Origin: Hasllibacter halocynthiae
Lineage (GTDB): Bacteria; Pseudomonadota; Alphaproteobacteria; Rhodobacterales; Rhodobacteraceae
Direction of reading: 5' to 3'
DNA: 64,000 nucleotides
Assembly: GCF_003003095.1 (NCBI RefSeq)
Contig: NZ_PVTT01000001.1
Coordinates: 310,001-374,000 of the forward strand
The notes beneath the pieces are model-generated. The model did not search any database. It was given only the letters and a program-made list of their open reading frames with translations, and was not told the origin of the DNA. Within the stretch, counting starts at the first letter, position 1. Every line of letters starts with the position of its first letter. Made by a program: the position numbers and the translations under genes. Of this stretch, positions 10,360 to 18,478 are shown one piece after another.

Positions 10360-11685
10360 TCAGCGGACCACCCGCAGTTGTTGCCGGGGCGACGCACGGC
10401 CCGAGCTGAGCGCGTCGTAGGGATTCTCGGGGGCCAGGACCATGTCCACCACCTGCCGCAGGAGCTGCCGCCGCCCGCGGGCGCTGTAGAAGCCGCCCGC
10501 GACCTGCGAGGTCTCGAGGAGGTAGCGGCGGTAGTCCTTGTAGGCGCGGCTGTCGGGGCGCCCGGGGCGGGCGAAGAAGTCGGGAAGGGGCTGCGGGCTC
10601 ACGAACTCCGGCTTGTCGTAGACTGCCGCGCCGAAGGTCTTAAGGGGCAGGCCGCGCCAGAGGACCTGCTGCCCGGCCGTGCTGTTCACCGTCACCGCGC
10701 TGCGCGCGTCGTCCAGCAGGCGGGCCAGCTTGCCGCCGGGCACGTAGTGGACGCGTCCCTCGACGCCGTGCCGGCGGGCGGCCGCGCGGACCGCGTCCCG
10801 GGGCCGTGCGCGCCCGTCCTCCAGGGGATGAGCCTTGAAGACCAGGCGGTGATGCGGCGGCGCCCCTTCCGCGAAGCCCCGGACGACCGTGTCGGCGAAA
10901 TCCCGCGGGCTGGAGAAGTCGGAATGCGCGGTCAGCGAGGCATCGTGCGCGAGCTGCAGAAGGACGAGGTGGAACGGCCAGCCGCCGCGCTGGATGCGCG
11001 CGGTGACCCCGCGCCGCAACGCCGCCGCCGCCGGCATCCCGCCGAGGCGACGGGCGTGAAGCATCGCTTCCTGCCCGATGCCGATCGTCCGGTGCGGCCG
11101 GAAGGCCGGCCATCGCCGCGCGCCGAGCAGGACGGCCCCGTGATAGGCCGCGCCCCAGAACACGTGCTGGCGCGTGTCGCCCCAGTGGCCGGGCGTCTCC
11201 GGGCCCTCCATCCCGCTCGCGGCTAGGGCGGCGCGCATGTCCGCGATCGACGTCGTCATCAGCCGCGACCGGCCGTTCGAGCCGCCCCGTTCGTAGGTGA
11301 CCCAGTAGGGCCGCATGTAGCCTTCCTCGAAGACATGGACGCGGATCCCCCGCGCTTCGGCGAGGCGGATCGCCTCGGCGTGGACGGGGCGGACGTCGCC
11401 GTAGAGGACGAGATCCGTGGTCCCCTCGCGCGACATGAGGTCATCGGCGAAGGCGGGCCACGCCTCCTGCGGGGCGTCGAAGCGCACGAACCCGGGGCCG
11501 TGCCAGAAGGCCGCGTCGCCGGCGTTGAAGCCGACGCGGCGGACCTGCGCCCCCGCGTCGCGCAGATGCCGGGCGAGCTGCGAGAAGAACGGCCCGTGCG
11601 GCCCCTGCAGCAGAAGGAACCGCCGGTTCGGTCCCCTGCCCGGATGGGCGGCCCTCACGATGTCCCCCTCGCGCGCATGCGCCAT
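10360..11685 (-). CDS. kpsS: Capsular polysaccharide biosynthesis protein, KpsS-like
   Basis: The 441-residue protein matches the KpsS group of capsule Kdo transferases: RFLLLQGPHGPFFSQLARHL near the start, VHVFEEGYMRPYWVTYE, and the late HPLEDGRAR and VTVNSTAGQQVLW motifs shared with KpsC-type modules. KpsS adds the first Kdo to phosphatidylglycerol in group 2 capsules. GAGGA lies six bases before the ATG. It is the first gene of the kpsS-export-kpsC block. The kpsMTE transporter is not in this window. Confidence 0.9.
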   Translation of the reverse strand: MAHAREGDIVRAAHPGRGPNRRFLLLQGPHGPFFSQLARHLRDAGAQVRRVGFNAGDAAFWHGPGFVRFDAPQEAWPAFADDLMSREGTTDLVLYGDVRPVHAEAIRLAEARGIRVHVFEEGYMRPYWVTYERGGSNGRSRLMTTSIADMRAALAASGMEGPETPGHWGDTRQHVFWGAAYHGAVLLGARRWPAFRPHRTIGIGQEAMLHARRLGGMPAAAALRRGVTARIQRGGWPFHLVLLQLAHDASLTAHSDFSSPRDFADTVVRGFAEGAPPHHRLVFKAHPLEDGRARPRDAVRAAARRHGVEGRVHYVPGGKLARLLDDARSAVTVNSTAGQQVLWRGLPLKTFGAAVYDKPEFVSPQPLPDFFARPGRPDSRAYKDYRRYLLETSQVAGGFYSARGRRQLLRQVVDMVLAPENPYDALSSGRASPRQQLRVVR

Positions 11686-11937
11686 CGATATTCCTCGCGT
11701 GTGTGGAAGGCCATACCACGGAACATGGGCGGGACGATGGCGGCCCTTCCGGGGGGCGGAGGGGTGCCGTCTGGGCGCGGCGCGGCGGGGCGCCCGTCAG
11801 GAAGGCCCCGCCTCCCGCCGGACCTCCTGCTCCTGCATGCCGAGCCCGTCGACCAAGCCCGGGCGTTCCGATCCCGGTGTCTCGTAGTGGGAAAGTTTCG
11901 TGACTTTCTCCGTTCCAGCGATGTCGCGGGACGCTTC

Positions 11938-12350
11938 ATGGATCGCCTGGCCGCCGGAGAGGTCCCAGACCGCCCCGGTGATGGGCGAGTTCCCCGGCGA
12001 GGCGAGCCGGCGGATCACCGCGGCAGCCGCGTCCACCTTCGGAAAGCGCCTCCGCGGGATCTTCGGGAGCATGTAGTCGATGTGCTTCCGGCTCATCTGG
12101 TCGAAGATCCGGGTGCGGGCGGCGGTCGGGGGCGCGCGTCGTCGGCGATGTCGCGATCCGCCTCCTCCTCGCCGATGGACTTGGCCGGGGTGATCACGGC
12201 CGCCTCCGGGACCGAACGGGCCGGATGTCGGGATTGCCCTCCTTCCCGGCGATCGAGGCGATGTTGACAATCGGGCCCCAACCCGCCGCCCGCATCGTCC
12301 CCGGCACGGCCCGGGTCACGGGGAACGTGCCGTCGAGGTGGGTCCGCACG
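11938..12350 (-). pseudogene. Decayed short-chain dehydrogenase (FabG-like) fragment
   Basis: Three stretches in three minus-strand frames align in order with a single SDR enzyme. They are RTHLDGTFPVTRAV through IVNIASIAGKEGNPDI (about 12,350-12,225), AAVITPAKSIGEE (about 12,205-12,130) and FDQMSRKHIDYMLPKIP through SPITGAVWDLSGGQA (about 12,125-11,938). The N-terminal half with the nucleotide-binding GxxxGxG motif is absent, as is the catalytic YxxxK segment. At least two frameshifts and a 5' truncation make this a pseudogene. It lies between kpsS and ribE. Confidence 0.8.
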
Positions 12351-12461
12351 CGATGCCTCCCCCCGTGCGGTCCCGCTCGAGCCGGTGTTCGACATGTACC
12401 GCGGCCGCCGAGGCGCACCGCGCCGTTGCGCCGAACCGGCCCGACGCGTAGTCCCGTCGCC

Positions 12462-13052
12462 ATGTTCACCGGCATCGTCACGGACATCGGGGTCGTCCTC
12501 GCCCGCGAGGACAGGGGCGACGCCCGCTTCCGCATCCGCACCGCCTACGACATCGCCACGATCGACCTCGGCGCCTCGATCGCCTGCGACGGCTGCTGCC
12601 TCACCGCGGTCGCCCTCGGCGACGACTGGTTCGAGGTCGACGCATCCGCCGAGACGCTGTCGAAGACCGCCCTCGGCGGCTGGTCCGAAGGCACCCGCGT
12701 CAACCTGGAGCGGGCGCTGCGCGTGGGGGACGAGCTGGGCGGGCACATCGTCTCGGGCCATGTGGACGGCACCGCCCCCATCGCCGCGATGGCGCCTGAG
12801 GGCGACAGCCTGCGGATGGTCTTCGACGCCCCCGAGGACGTCGCACGGTTCATGGCCCCGAAAGGCAGCGTGACCCTGAACGGCGTCTCGCTTACCGTGA
12901 ACGAGGTGGAGGGCGCGCGCTTCGGCGTGAACCTGATCCCCCACACGCGCGCGCACACGACCTTCGGCGACCGGAAGGAGGGCGACCGCGTGAACCTCGA
13001 GATCGACACCCTCGCCCGCTACGTCGCACGACTTCAGGAGACAGCAGGATGA
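12462..13052 (+). CDS. ribE: Riboflavin synthase, alpha subunit
   Basis: Riboflavin synthase dismutates two lumazine molecules to riboflavin, using the product of RibH. The 196-residue protein begins MFTGIVTDIGVV, the family signature, and has two lumazine-binding barrels: DLGASIACDGCCLTAVAL and GGHIVSGHVDGTA in the first and second copies of the motif, then SVTLNGVSLTVNEVE. Length is normal. The stop overlaps the ATG of the next SDR gene (ATGA). Confidence 0.97.
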   Translation: MFTGIVTDIGVVLAREDRGDARFRIRTAYDIATIDLGASIACDGCCLTAVALGDDWFEVDASAETLSKTALGGWSEGTRVNLERALRVGDELGGHIVSGHVDGTAPIAAMAPEGDSLRMVFDAPEDVARFMAPKGSVTLNGVSLTVNEVEGARFGVNLIPHTRAHTTFGDRKEGDRVNLEIDTLARYVARLQETAG

Positions 13053-13816
13053 CGAAGCCGCTCGCCCTCGTCACCGGTGCCTCCGCCGGGATCGGCCGCG
13101 AGATCGCGCGGCTCCATGCGGCGCGCGGAGGCGACCTGATCGTCACCGCGCGCAGGGCCGACGCGCTCGAAGCGCTCGCCGTCGAGTTGAAGGACGCCCA
13201 CGGGACCGAGACCCGGGTGGTCGCGCAGGACCTCGGCGCGGCAGGCGGGGCCCGCGCGCTGATCGACGCGGCGGGCGGGCGCATCCCCGACTACCTGGTG
13301 AACAACGCGGGCTTCGGGGGAACGGGCGCGTTCACCGACCGCGACCTCGACCGCGACCTCGCCATGATCGACCTCAACGTCACGCGCCTGGTCGAGCTCT
13401 GCCATCACTACGGGCGCGCGATGAAGGCGCGCGGTTCGGGACGCATCCTGAACGTCGGCTCGACGGCGGGCTTCGTGCCAGGGCCGTTCCAGGCGACGTA
13501 CTACGCGACCAAGGCGTTCGTGAACTCCTTCTCGCAGGCCCTCGACGAAGAGCTGCGCGAGCACGGCGTCACCGTCACCGTCCTCGCCCCCGGCTATGTC
13601 GAGACCGAGTTCGCGGACGTCGCGCAGATGCGCCATACCGATCTGGTGAAGGCCGGCGGCGCCACGGCCGAGAGCGTGGCCGAGGTGGGCTACGACGCGA
13701 TGCTGCGCGGCGACCTCGTCGCGATCAACGACCGCAGGCTGGCCGCCATGCTCCGCACGATCGGCCTCGCGCCCCGGCGGCAGGTGCTGAAGATGATACG
13801 CAAGCGCCAGCAGTGA
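13049..13816 (+). CDS. SDR family NAD(P)-dependent oxidoreductase
   Basis: A 255-residue classical short-chain dehydrogenase: cofactor motif TGASAGIGREIAR near residue 10, NNAGFGG, the catalytic Ser in LNVGSTAGF and the YYATKAF Tyr-Lys pair. It is closest in feel to the DltE/YkvO-type SDRs of unknown substrate. Its start overlaps the ribE stop by four bases, so it is translated with ribE, but no riboflavin role is known. Confidence 0.92.
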   Translation: MTKPLALVTGASAGIGREIARLHAARGGDLIVTARRADALEALAVELKDAHGTETRVVAQDLGAAGGARALIDAAGGRIPDYLVNNAGFGGTGAFTDRDLDRDLAMIDLNVTRLVELCHHYGRAMKARGSGRILNVGSTAGFVPGPFQATYYATKAFVNSFSQALDEELREHGVTVTVLAPGYVETEFADVAQMRHTDLVKAGGATAESVAEVGYDAMLRGDLVAINDRRLAAMLRTIGLAPRRQVLKMIRKRQQ

Positions 13817-13879
13817 TGGCCCATGCGCCGCGCGGAGCCTCCGCCCCGGCAGGGCGGGCGCGAGGGCGGGGCAGGGGGG

Positions 13880-13956
13880 TGGTACCGCCTCCCCGGCTCG
13901 AACGGGGGACCTCTTGATCCACAATCAAGCGCTCTAACCTACTGAGCTAAGGCGGC
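13880..13956 (-). tRNA. tRNA-His (anticodon GTG)
   Basis: A full cloverleaf is visible on the minus strand: acceptor GCCGCCT with AGGCGGT, D-arm GCTCAGTAGGTTAGAGC, anticodon arm CTTGA-TTGTGGA-TCAAG (anticodon GTG) and T-arm CCCCG-TTCGAGC-CGGGG, ending in an encoded CCA. The discriminator is A73 and the base before position 1 is T, so the usual G-1:C73 identity pair of tRNA-His is missing. That absence is known for many alphaproteobacteria. Confidence 0.95.
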
Positions 13957-13970
13957 ACGCGGGGCCGCAC

Positions 13971-14483
13971 CTAGCGCCCCCGGCGCCGTGCCGCAAGGGC
14001 GGCGAGGTTCCCTTCCCAGAGCTGCTCCACCGTGGCCTGCCCGAACGCCGTCACGGGCTCGGCCGCGGTCAGGCGCATCCCCTTGCGGGCATAGAGGCGA
14101 CCCGCCGCGCGGTGGCTCTCGTGGGTGCGCAGGCGCAGGCCCCGCTGTCCCTTCGCGGCCGACCAGTCCACCAGGGCGTCGAACAGCCGGTCCGCCAGCC
14201 CCGTCCCGCGCGCCTCCGGCAGCACGAGGAACATCCGCAGCCGCGACCATCCGGCGCCGTCGTCCATGCAGAACACGCAGCCCACGCGCCGGTCCCCCGA
14301 CCAAGCGATCCAGCCGCGCGAGAGGGGGTCCCCCGCCTCCAGGAAATTCGCCGCCACCCGCGCTACGAGGGCTTCGAAGGCCGGGCCGTAGCCTTCGTCA
14401 CGGGCGTAGAGGCGCCCGTGCTCCATGACGGCCCAGCCGATGTCCCCGGGCGCGACGCCGCGCAACTCGCATGCCTTGTCCAC
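13971..14483 (-). CDS. GNAT family N-acetyltransferase
   Basis: The 170-residue protein has the GNAT core: a beta-strand with GCVFCMDDGAGWSRLRMFLV followed by the acetyl-CoA-binding loop LPEARGTGLADRLFDAL, then RLRTHESHRAAGRLYARKGM. The substrate is not predictable. The open frame extends further upstream, but a GTG at 14,483 after GGAAGAGG gives a start matching homologous proteins. It lies beside the tRNA-His gene. Confidence 0.85.
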   Translation of the reverse strand: MDKACELRGVAPGDIGWAVMEHGRLYARDEGYGPAFEALVARVAANFLEAGDPLSRGWIAWSGDRRVGCVFCMDDGAGWSRLRMFLVLPEARGTGLADRLFDALVDWSAAKGQRGLRLRTHESHRAAGRLYARKGMRLTAAEPVTAFGQATVEQLWEGNLAALAARRRGR

Positions 14484-14535
14484 TCGACAACCTCTTCCCG
14501 CCGGCCCATCTGCGCGCGTCGAAGGAGTACGCGAC

Positions 14536-14724
14536 ATGGGCATCAACGACGAGAGCGACGCCGAGGCCGGGCTGCAGATCGGCCCGACCGACAAGGGCAT
14601 GGTCCGCATCTACATCGAATCGGGCGGGCACGGCATCCCGATGGACTTCGACCCCGAGGAGGCCGAGGAGATCGCCGACGAGATCAGGGCCGCCGCCGCC
14701 CGTGCCAAGGCGTTCGGCGCCTAG
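14536..14724 (+). CDS. Small conserved protein, DUF6324-like
   Basis: A 62-residue acidic protein (MGINDESDAEAGLQIGPTD, MDFDPEEAEEIADEI) resembling the short DUF6324 proteins common in Rhodobacterales. The C-terminal half is predicted helix. GAAGGAG lies ten bases before the ATG. Its stop overlaps the mmcB stop on the opposite strand by a few bases. Function is unknown. Confidence 0.8.
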   Translation: MGINDESDAEAGLQIGPTDKGMVRIYIESGGHGIPMDFDPEEAEEIADEIRAAAARAKAFGA

Positions 14725-15206
14725 CCTGCGGACCAGCCCGGGTCGCGCGCGTAGGACAGGCGCTGGGCGGCGCAACGGGCGAAGCGCTGGGTCAGCGCCT
14801 TGCGCCGGGCGCCGGCCATCCGCTCCTCCGGGGCGGGGCGGTGGATCACGGCGTCCCAGGCGTCGGCCAGGATGATCCCGGTGCCGTCGGGCAGCAGCTC
14901 CTGCGGGAAGGCCCCGTCCACGGCCCAAAAGTAGCGGTCGCACCATTCGAGGTAGCCCTGCCACTTGCCGTCCGACTGGAAATCGGCGCGGGACGACTTG
15001 CACTCGACCACCCAGACCTCGCCCTTGGGCCCGAGGGCGCAGACATCCGTGCGGAGGCCGCGGGTCGGGCTGAACTCCTCCAGGCAGGCGAAGCCGTGAG
15101 AGGACGAGAGATGCCGCACCACGCCCCGCGCCAGGCGCTGCCCCGGCTGCATCGCGCCGAGCCGCTCGGCGTCGTCGCCGGGCCGGAGGTCGAGGAGCTG
15201 TCCCAT
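14721..15206 (-). CDS. mmcB: MmcB family DNA repair protein
   Basis: The 161-residue protein matches MmcB, a putative nuclease-fold protein described as SOS-induced in Caulobacter. Core motifs are QRLARGVVRHL, LRTDVCALGPKGEVWVVECK (a D...ExK nuclease-like site) and SRADFQSDGKWQGYLEWCD. The start at 15,206 is set by frame and homology; no strong ribosome site is seen. A GTTC-N7-GTTC LexA box ends 13 bases before the start, which fits damage induction. Confidence 0.9.
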   Translation of the reverse strand: MGQLLDLRPGDDAERLGAMQPGQRLARGVVRHLSSSHGFACLEEFSPTRGLRTDVCALGPKGEVWVVECKSSRADFQSDGKWQGYLEWCDRYFWAVDGAFPQELLPDGTGIILADAWDAVIHRPAPEERMAGARRKALTQRFARCAAQRLSYARDPGWSAG

Positions 15207-15219
15207 GAGGTCGCAGCAT

Positions 15220-15234
15220 GAACGGAGGGCGAAC
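15220..15234 (-). promoter_or_regulatory. LexA (SOS) box upstream of mmcB
   Basis: On the mmcB coding strand the sequence is GTTC-GCCCTCC-GTTC, an exact alphaproteobacterial LexA operator, ending 13 bases before the mmcB ATG. Position and the known damage-induction of mmcB in Caulobacter support it strongly. Confidence 0.75.
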
Positions 15235-15643
15235 GGAAGCCAAGCGAGTCGGAAGGTCGCAGGGCCCCGCGCGCGGCTTCGCGCGGTCCGCGGTTCGCCG
15301 CGGGGCGGCGGGTCGCCCTGTCCGGCCGACATGGCCGTCGCGGCCCGCGTCCCCCTTGCCCGGACCTTCCCCCGCGCCTAGGTCGTCTGCCGTGACGGGT
15401 GCTGTCCTTCCCGTGCCGGGCGAACTATTCCGGTGGCCTTACGCACATCCGAGGGGGCTGGCGCTGACCGGATCTTGGTCCGGCTACCTGGCTCCCACCT
15501 GATTTATCAGGTCCTCGGGAATGCACCGACCCGACGGTCGCGTACGGGCCCGTCACGCTTTCCCCGCCTCGGCGCCAGCGTCCGCCCGGTCCCGGCATGC
15601 ACGCGAACCGGCGCAGCCCGGCCCGTGCGGCGGGCGCGTCTCG
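15235..15643. other. Gene-free stretch with an AT-rich palindrome
   Basis: About 410 bases without a convincing gene on either strand. The only clear structure is the inverted repeat ACCTGAT-TT-ATCAGGT at 15,497-15,512, notable in GC-rich DNA and possibly an operator, though about 290 bases from the mmcB start. Otherwise nothing is recognised. Confidence 0.5.
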
Positions 15644-15877
15644 TCATCCGTCGTCCGCTTCGGCGAGGCGGAAGACGGCGATGCCGCATTGCGCCCCGGC
15701 GAAGACGATCCCGTTGAAGAACCACAGCAGGAACAGCGCCAGCGCCGCCACGTCTGAGCCGAGGATCAGCCCCCGCAACCCGGCCGTGTCGGTGACGAGC
15801 AGGAGCGCGACGAACCCCGCGGCGGCCCCGAAGCCGATCGCGCAATGCCTCAGCCAGAAGCGGAAGATGGGCGGCAC
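15644..15877 (-). CDS. Small inner-membrane protein (77 aa)
   Basis: The protein has two clear membrane segments: HCAIGFGAAAGFVALLLV and VAALALFLLWFFNGIVFAG. It starts at a GTG preceded by AGGAGG with ideal spacing; the in-frame ATG upstream has no such site. It lies 44 bases after nusB on the same strand and may be the last gene of ribB-ribH-nusB. Similar two-helix proteins are found beside nusB in other Rhodobacteraceae, but function is unknown. Confidence 0.82.
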   Translation of the reverse strand: MPPIFRFWLRHCAIGFGAAAGFVALLLVTDTAGLRGLILGSDVAALALFLLWFFNGIVFAGAQCGIAVFRLAEADDG

Positions 15878-15921
15878 GGTCGACCCTCCTGGCGGCAGAG
15901 GTGGCGCGCGGCGCGCCGGCA

Positions 15922-16410
15922 TCAACGCGCCTCGAACGCCTCGGGCCGCATCTCGCGCGCCATGTGGTCGAGGACGGCGTTCACGAACTTCGGCTCGCGG
16001 CCTTCGGGGAAGAAGGCGCGGGCGACCTCCACGAACTCGGTGATGGCCACCTTCGGCGGGGTATCTCCCTTCAGCTCGGCCCCGGCGGCCCGGAACAGGG
16101 CGCGCAGGGTCGGGTCGATCCGCTTGAGCGGCCAGCGCTCGACCAGGGCGCGGTCCGTCGCCTGGTCGATCCCGGCCTGCTCGTCCACGGCCCTTTCCAG
16201 GAGGGCGCGGAAGTGATCGACGTCGCCCTCCTCCATCTCGTGATCCTCGAAGCGCTCGCCGAAGCGGTGATCCTCGAACTCCCGCCGGACGGCGTCCACG
16301 GTGCGGTCCGTCACCTCCATCTGGTAGAGCGCCTGCACCGCGAAGAGGCGGGCGGCAGACTTGCGGCGACGGGCCTGCTGGCGAAGGGACTGCTTGTCGG
16401 TGTTCGGCAT
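15922..16410 (-). CDS. nusB: Transcription antitermination factor NusB
   Basis: NusB joins NusE and other factors at boxA in rRNA transcripts. The 162-residue protein has the family opening RRKSAARLFAVQALYQMEVT, the central RWPLKRIDPTLRALFRAAGAE segment and PPKVAITEFVEVARAF with FVNAVLDHMA at the end. It follows ribH, the classic ribH-nusB order. Confidence 0.97.
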   Translation of the reverse strand: MPNTDKQSLRQQARRRKSAARLFAVQALYQMEVTDRTVDAVRREFEDHRFGERFEDHEMEEGDVDHFRALLERAVDEQAGIDQATDRALVERWPLKRIDPTLRALFRAAGAELKGDTPPKVAITEFVEVARAFFPEGREPKFVNAVLDHMAREMRPEAFEAR

Positions 16411-16487
16411 GGCGGCGGCAGGTAGGCGCGGCCCGCGAGGGGGTCAACCAGGGCCCCGGCGTCAGGCGCGCCGAGGCGCCCGCATCC

Positions 16488-16994
16488 TCATCTCGTCGCC
16501 AGCCGGAACCCCACGCCCTTCTCCCCCGGCCCGAGGGACCGTTGCAGCGCGATCAGGTGCAGCGCCGCGGCCGCCGCGCCGCCCGCGGTGTCCAGGCGGG
16601 CGGGGTCCGCGCGCTCGTCCGCCTGCTCCCGGTTCTCGACCGTGATGATCCCGTTGCCCACGCACGCGCCCGACAGGCCGAGCATGGTGATGGCGCGCGC
16701 GCTCTCGTTCACGACGACGTCGTAATGCGAGGTCCGGCCCCGGATCACGCAGCCCAGCGCGACGAACCCGTCGAACTCGCCCTGCCGGTGGGCCATCGCG
16801 ATGGCAGGCCCGATCTCCAGCGATCCGGGGACGTTCAGGACCTCCCATGTCGCGCCGGCGGCCTCGATCACTGCCTTGGCCGAGGCCAGCTGGGCGTCGC
16901 CGACGGCCTTGTAGTAGTGCGCGATGACGATGGCGATCCGGGGCGCCTCGTCGAAGGCGGGCAGGTCGGCGACGTTGTCGGAATGTCCGGCCAT
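16488..16994 (-). CDS. ribH: 6,7-dimethyl-8-ribityllumazine synthase
   Basis: RibH condenses the ribose-derived butanone phosphate from RibB with the RibD pathway product to make lumazine. The 168-residue protein shows RIAIVIAHYYKAVGD, the substrate loop VPGSLEIGPAIAMA, FVALGCVIRGRTSHYDVV with the catalytic His-type segment, and GNGIITVEN. It starts five bases after ribB, so both are in one operon with nusB. Confidence 0.97.
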   Translation of the reverse strand: MAGHSDNVADLPAFDEAPRIAIVIAHYYKAVGDAQLASAKAVIEAAGATWEVLNVPGSLEIGPAIAMAHRQGEFDGFVALGCVIRGRTSHYDVVVNESARAITMLGLSGACVGNGIITVENREQADERADPARLDTAGGAAAAALHLIALQRSLGPGEKGVGFRLATR

Positions 16995-16999
16995 GGGGG

Positions 17000-18145
17000 C
17001 TACTGCTCCGTGATGCGGCGGGTCGCGACGATCTCCAGCCCGTAGGCGTCGAGGCCGACCACCTTCGGGCGGGGCGAGTTGGTCAGCAGGACGAGCTTCG
17101 ACAGCCCCAGCGACGACAGGATCTGCGCCCCCAGCCCGTATTGCCGCAATGTGCGCGGGCTCACCTCCTCCGAGGTCTGGAGCTTCATGTGCAGGTCGCG
17201 CAGCAGCACCAGCACGCCGCGCCCCTCCTCGGCGATCAGGCGCATGGCGTCCGCGAACTCCCCCGTGCGGCCCGCGGGACCCAGGCCGATCACGTCGAGC
17301 ATCGGGTCGAGCGTGTGCATCCGCACGAGGACGGGCGCCTCGCCCGAGATGTCGCCCTTCATGAGGGCGATATGCTCGGCCCCCTCGGTCTGGTCCGTGT
17401 AGATGCGCAGGGTCCAGTCACCGCCGAACTCGGACGCGACGGTCTGCTCGTCGCGCATGGTCACGAGGTTATCGTGCCGGCGGCGGTAGGCGATCAGGTC
17501 GCTGATGGTTCCGATCTTGAGCCCGTGCCGCTGCGCGAAGGCCACGAGGTCGGGCAGGCGGGACATGGTCCCGTCCTCGTTCATGATCTCGCAGATCACG
17601 CCGGAGGGGTTCAGCCCCGCTAGCCGCGCGATGTCGACGGCCGCCTCCGTGTGCCCCGCGCGGACGAGGACGCCGCCCTCGCGCGCGCGCAGGGGGAAGA
17701 CGTGGCCCGGCGTGGCGATGTCCTGGGGGCCCTTCGCGGCATCGATGGCCACCGCCACCGTCAGGGCGCGGTCATGGGCGGAGATGCCCGTCGATACCCC
17801 CTCGCGCGCCTCGATGGACGTCGTGAACGCCGTCTCGTGCCGGGACGAGTTCTGCGTCGCCATCAAGGGCAGGCCCAGCGCGTCCACCCGATCCGAGGCC
17901 AGCGCGAGGCAGATCAGGCCGCGCCCGTGCGTGGCCATGAAGTTGATCCTCTCGGGCGTGGCCATCTGCGCTGGGATCACGAGATCGCCCTCGTTCTCGC
18001 GGTCCTCGTGATCGACGAGCACGAACATCCGCCCGTTGCGCGCGTCCTCGAGGATGTCCTCGGTCCTGGAGATGACGTCGGACCAGTCGCGCTCGACCGG
18101 GCCAGGGGTCTCGTAGGGCAGGGGGTCGTTCTGGGCGTCGTCCAT
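17000..18145 (-). CDS. ribB: 3,4-dihydroxy-2-butanone-4-phosphate synthase with degenerate RibA-like domain
   Basis: The N-terminal half (about 25-225) is a complete DHBP synthase: FVLVDHEDRENEGDLV, FMATHGRGLICLAL, TGISAHDRALT and RAGHTEAAVD. The C-terminal half has the fold of GTP cyclohydrolase II but lacks its zinc-binding signature (the Cys residues normally in CLTGD and RCDCG); the place reads RMHTLDPMLDVIGLG. So it probably makes only butanone phosphate, like other RibB proteins with a RibA-like extension. The 381-residue length is normal for that type. First gene of ribB-ribH-nusB. Confidence 0.92.
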   Translation of the reverse strand: MDDAQNDPLPYETPGPVERDWSDVISRTEDILEDARNGRMFVLVDHEDRENEGDLVIPAQMATPERINFMATHGRGLICLALASDRVDALGLPLMATQNSSRHETAFTTSIEAREGVSTGISAHDRALTVAVAIDAAKGPQDIATPGHVFPLRAREGGVLVRAGHTEAAVDIARLAGLNPSGVICEIMNEDGTMSRLPDLVAFAQRHGLKIGTISDLIAYRRRHDNLVTMRDEQTVASEFGGDWTLRIYTDQTEGAEHIALMKGDISGEAPVLVRMHTLDPMLDVIGLGPAGRTGEFADAMRLIAEEGRGVLVLLRDLHMKLQTSEEVSPRTLRQYGLGAQILSSLGLSKLVLLTNSPRPKVVGLDAYGLEIVATRRITEQ

Positions 18146-18187
18146 GGCGGTGGACCTAGAGGGCCGCGGGCCGAAGGGGAAGGCGCG

Positions 18188-18478
18188 TCAGCGCAGCTCG
18201 ACCGTGCGCCGCAGCGTCCCGGCGGCGTCGTAGATCAGGATCGCGTCCGGCGTGGCCACCGCCAGCCAGTCCGGCCCGCGGGTGAAGGCGACGGGCTCGG
18301 CCCCTTCGGGAAGGTCCAGCGCGTCCGGCAGCGGGACGGTGCCGTCTGGCAGGCGCGTGACGAGCAGGGCGACGATCGCTAGGACCCCGAGGATCATCGT
18401 GACCGTCAGCGTCGTCACGAGCACCTTCAGGAAGCGCAGCTCGGGGATCGCGGGCTGCTGGGGATCGGGATCGGACAT
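18188..18478 (-). CDS. Small membrane-anchored protein, DUF6476-like
   Basis: The 96-residue protein has one strong membrane segment (VLVTTLTVTMILGVLAIVAL) and a short soluble tail that looks like a single beta-propeller-type blade (DWLAVATPDAILIYDAAGTL). Length and layout match small DUF6476 proteins of Rhodobacterales. Its ATG overlaps the ATG of the divergent pseudouridine synthase gene within a CATG palindrome. Confidence 0.85.
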   Translation of the reverse strand: MSDPDPQQPAIPELRFLKVLVTTLTVTMILGVLAIVALLVTRLPDGTVPLPDALDLPEGAEPVAFTRGPDWLAVATPDAILIYDAAGTLRRTVELR

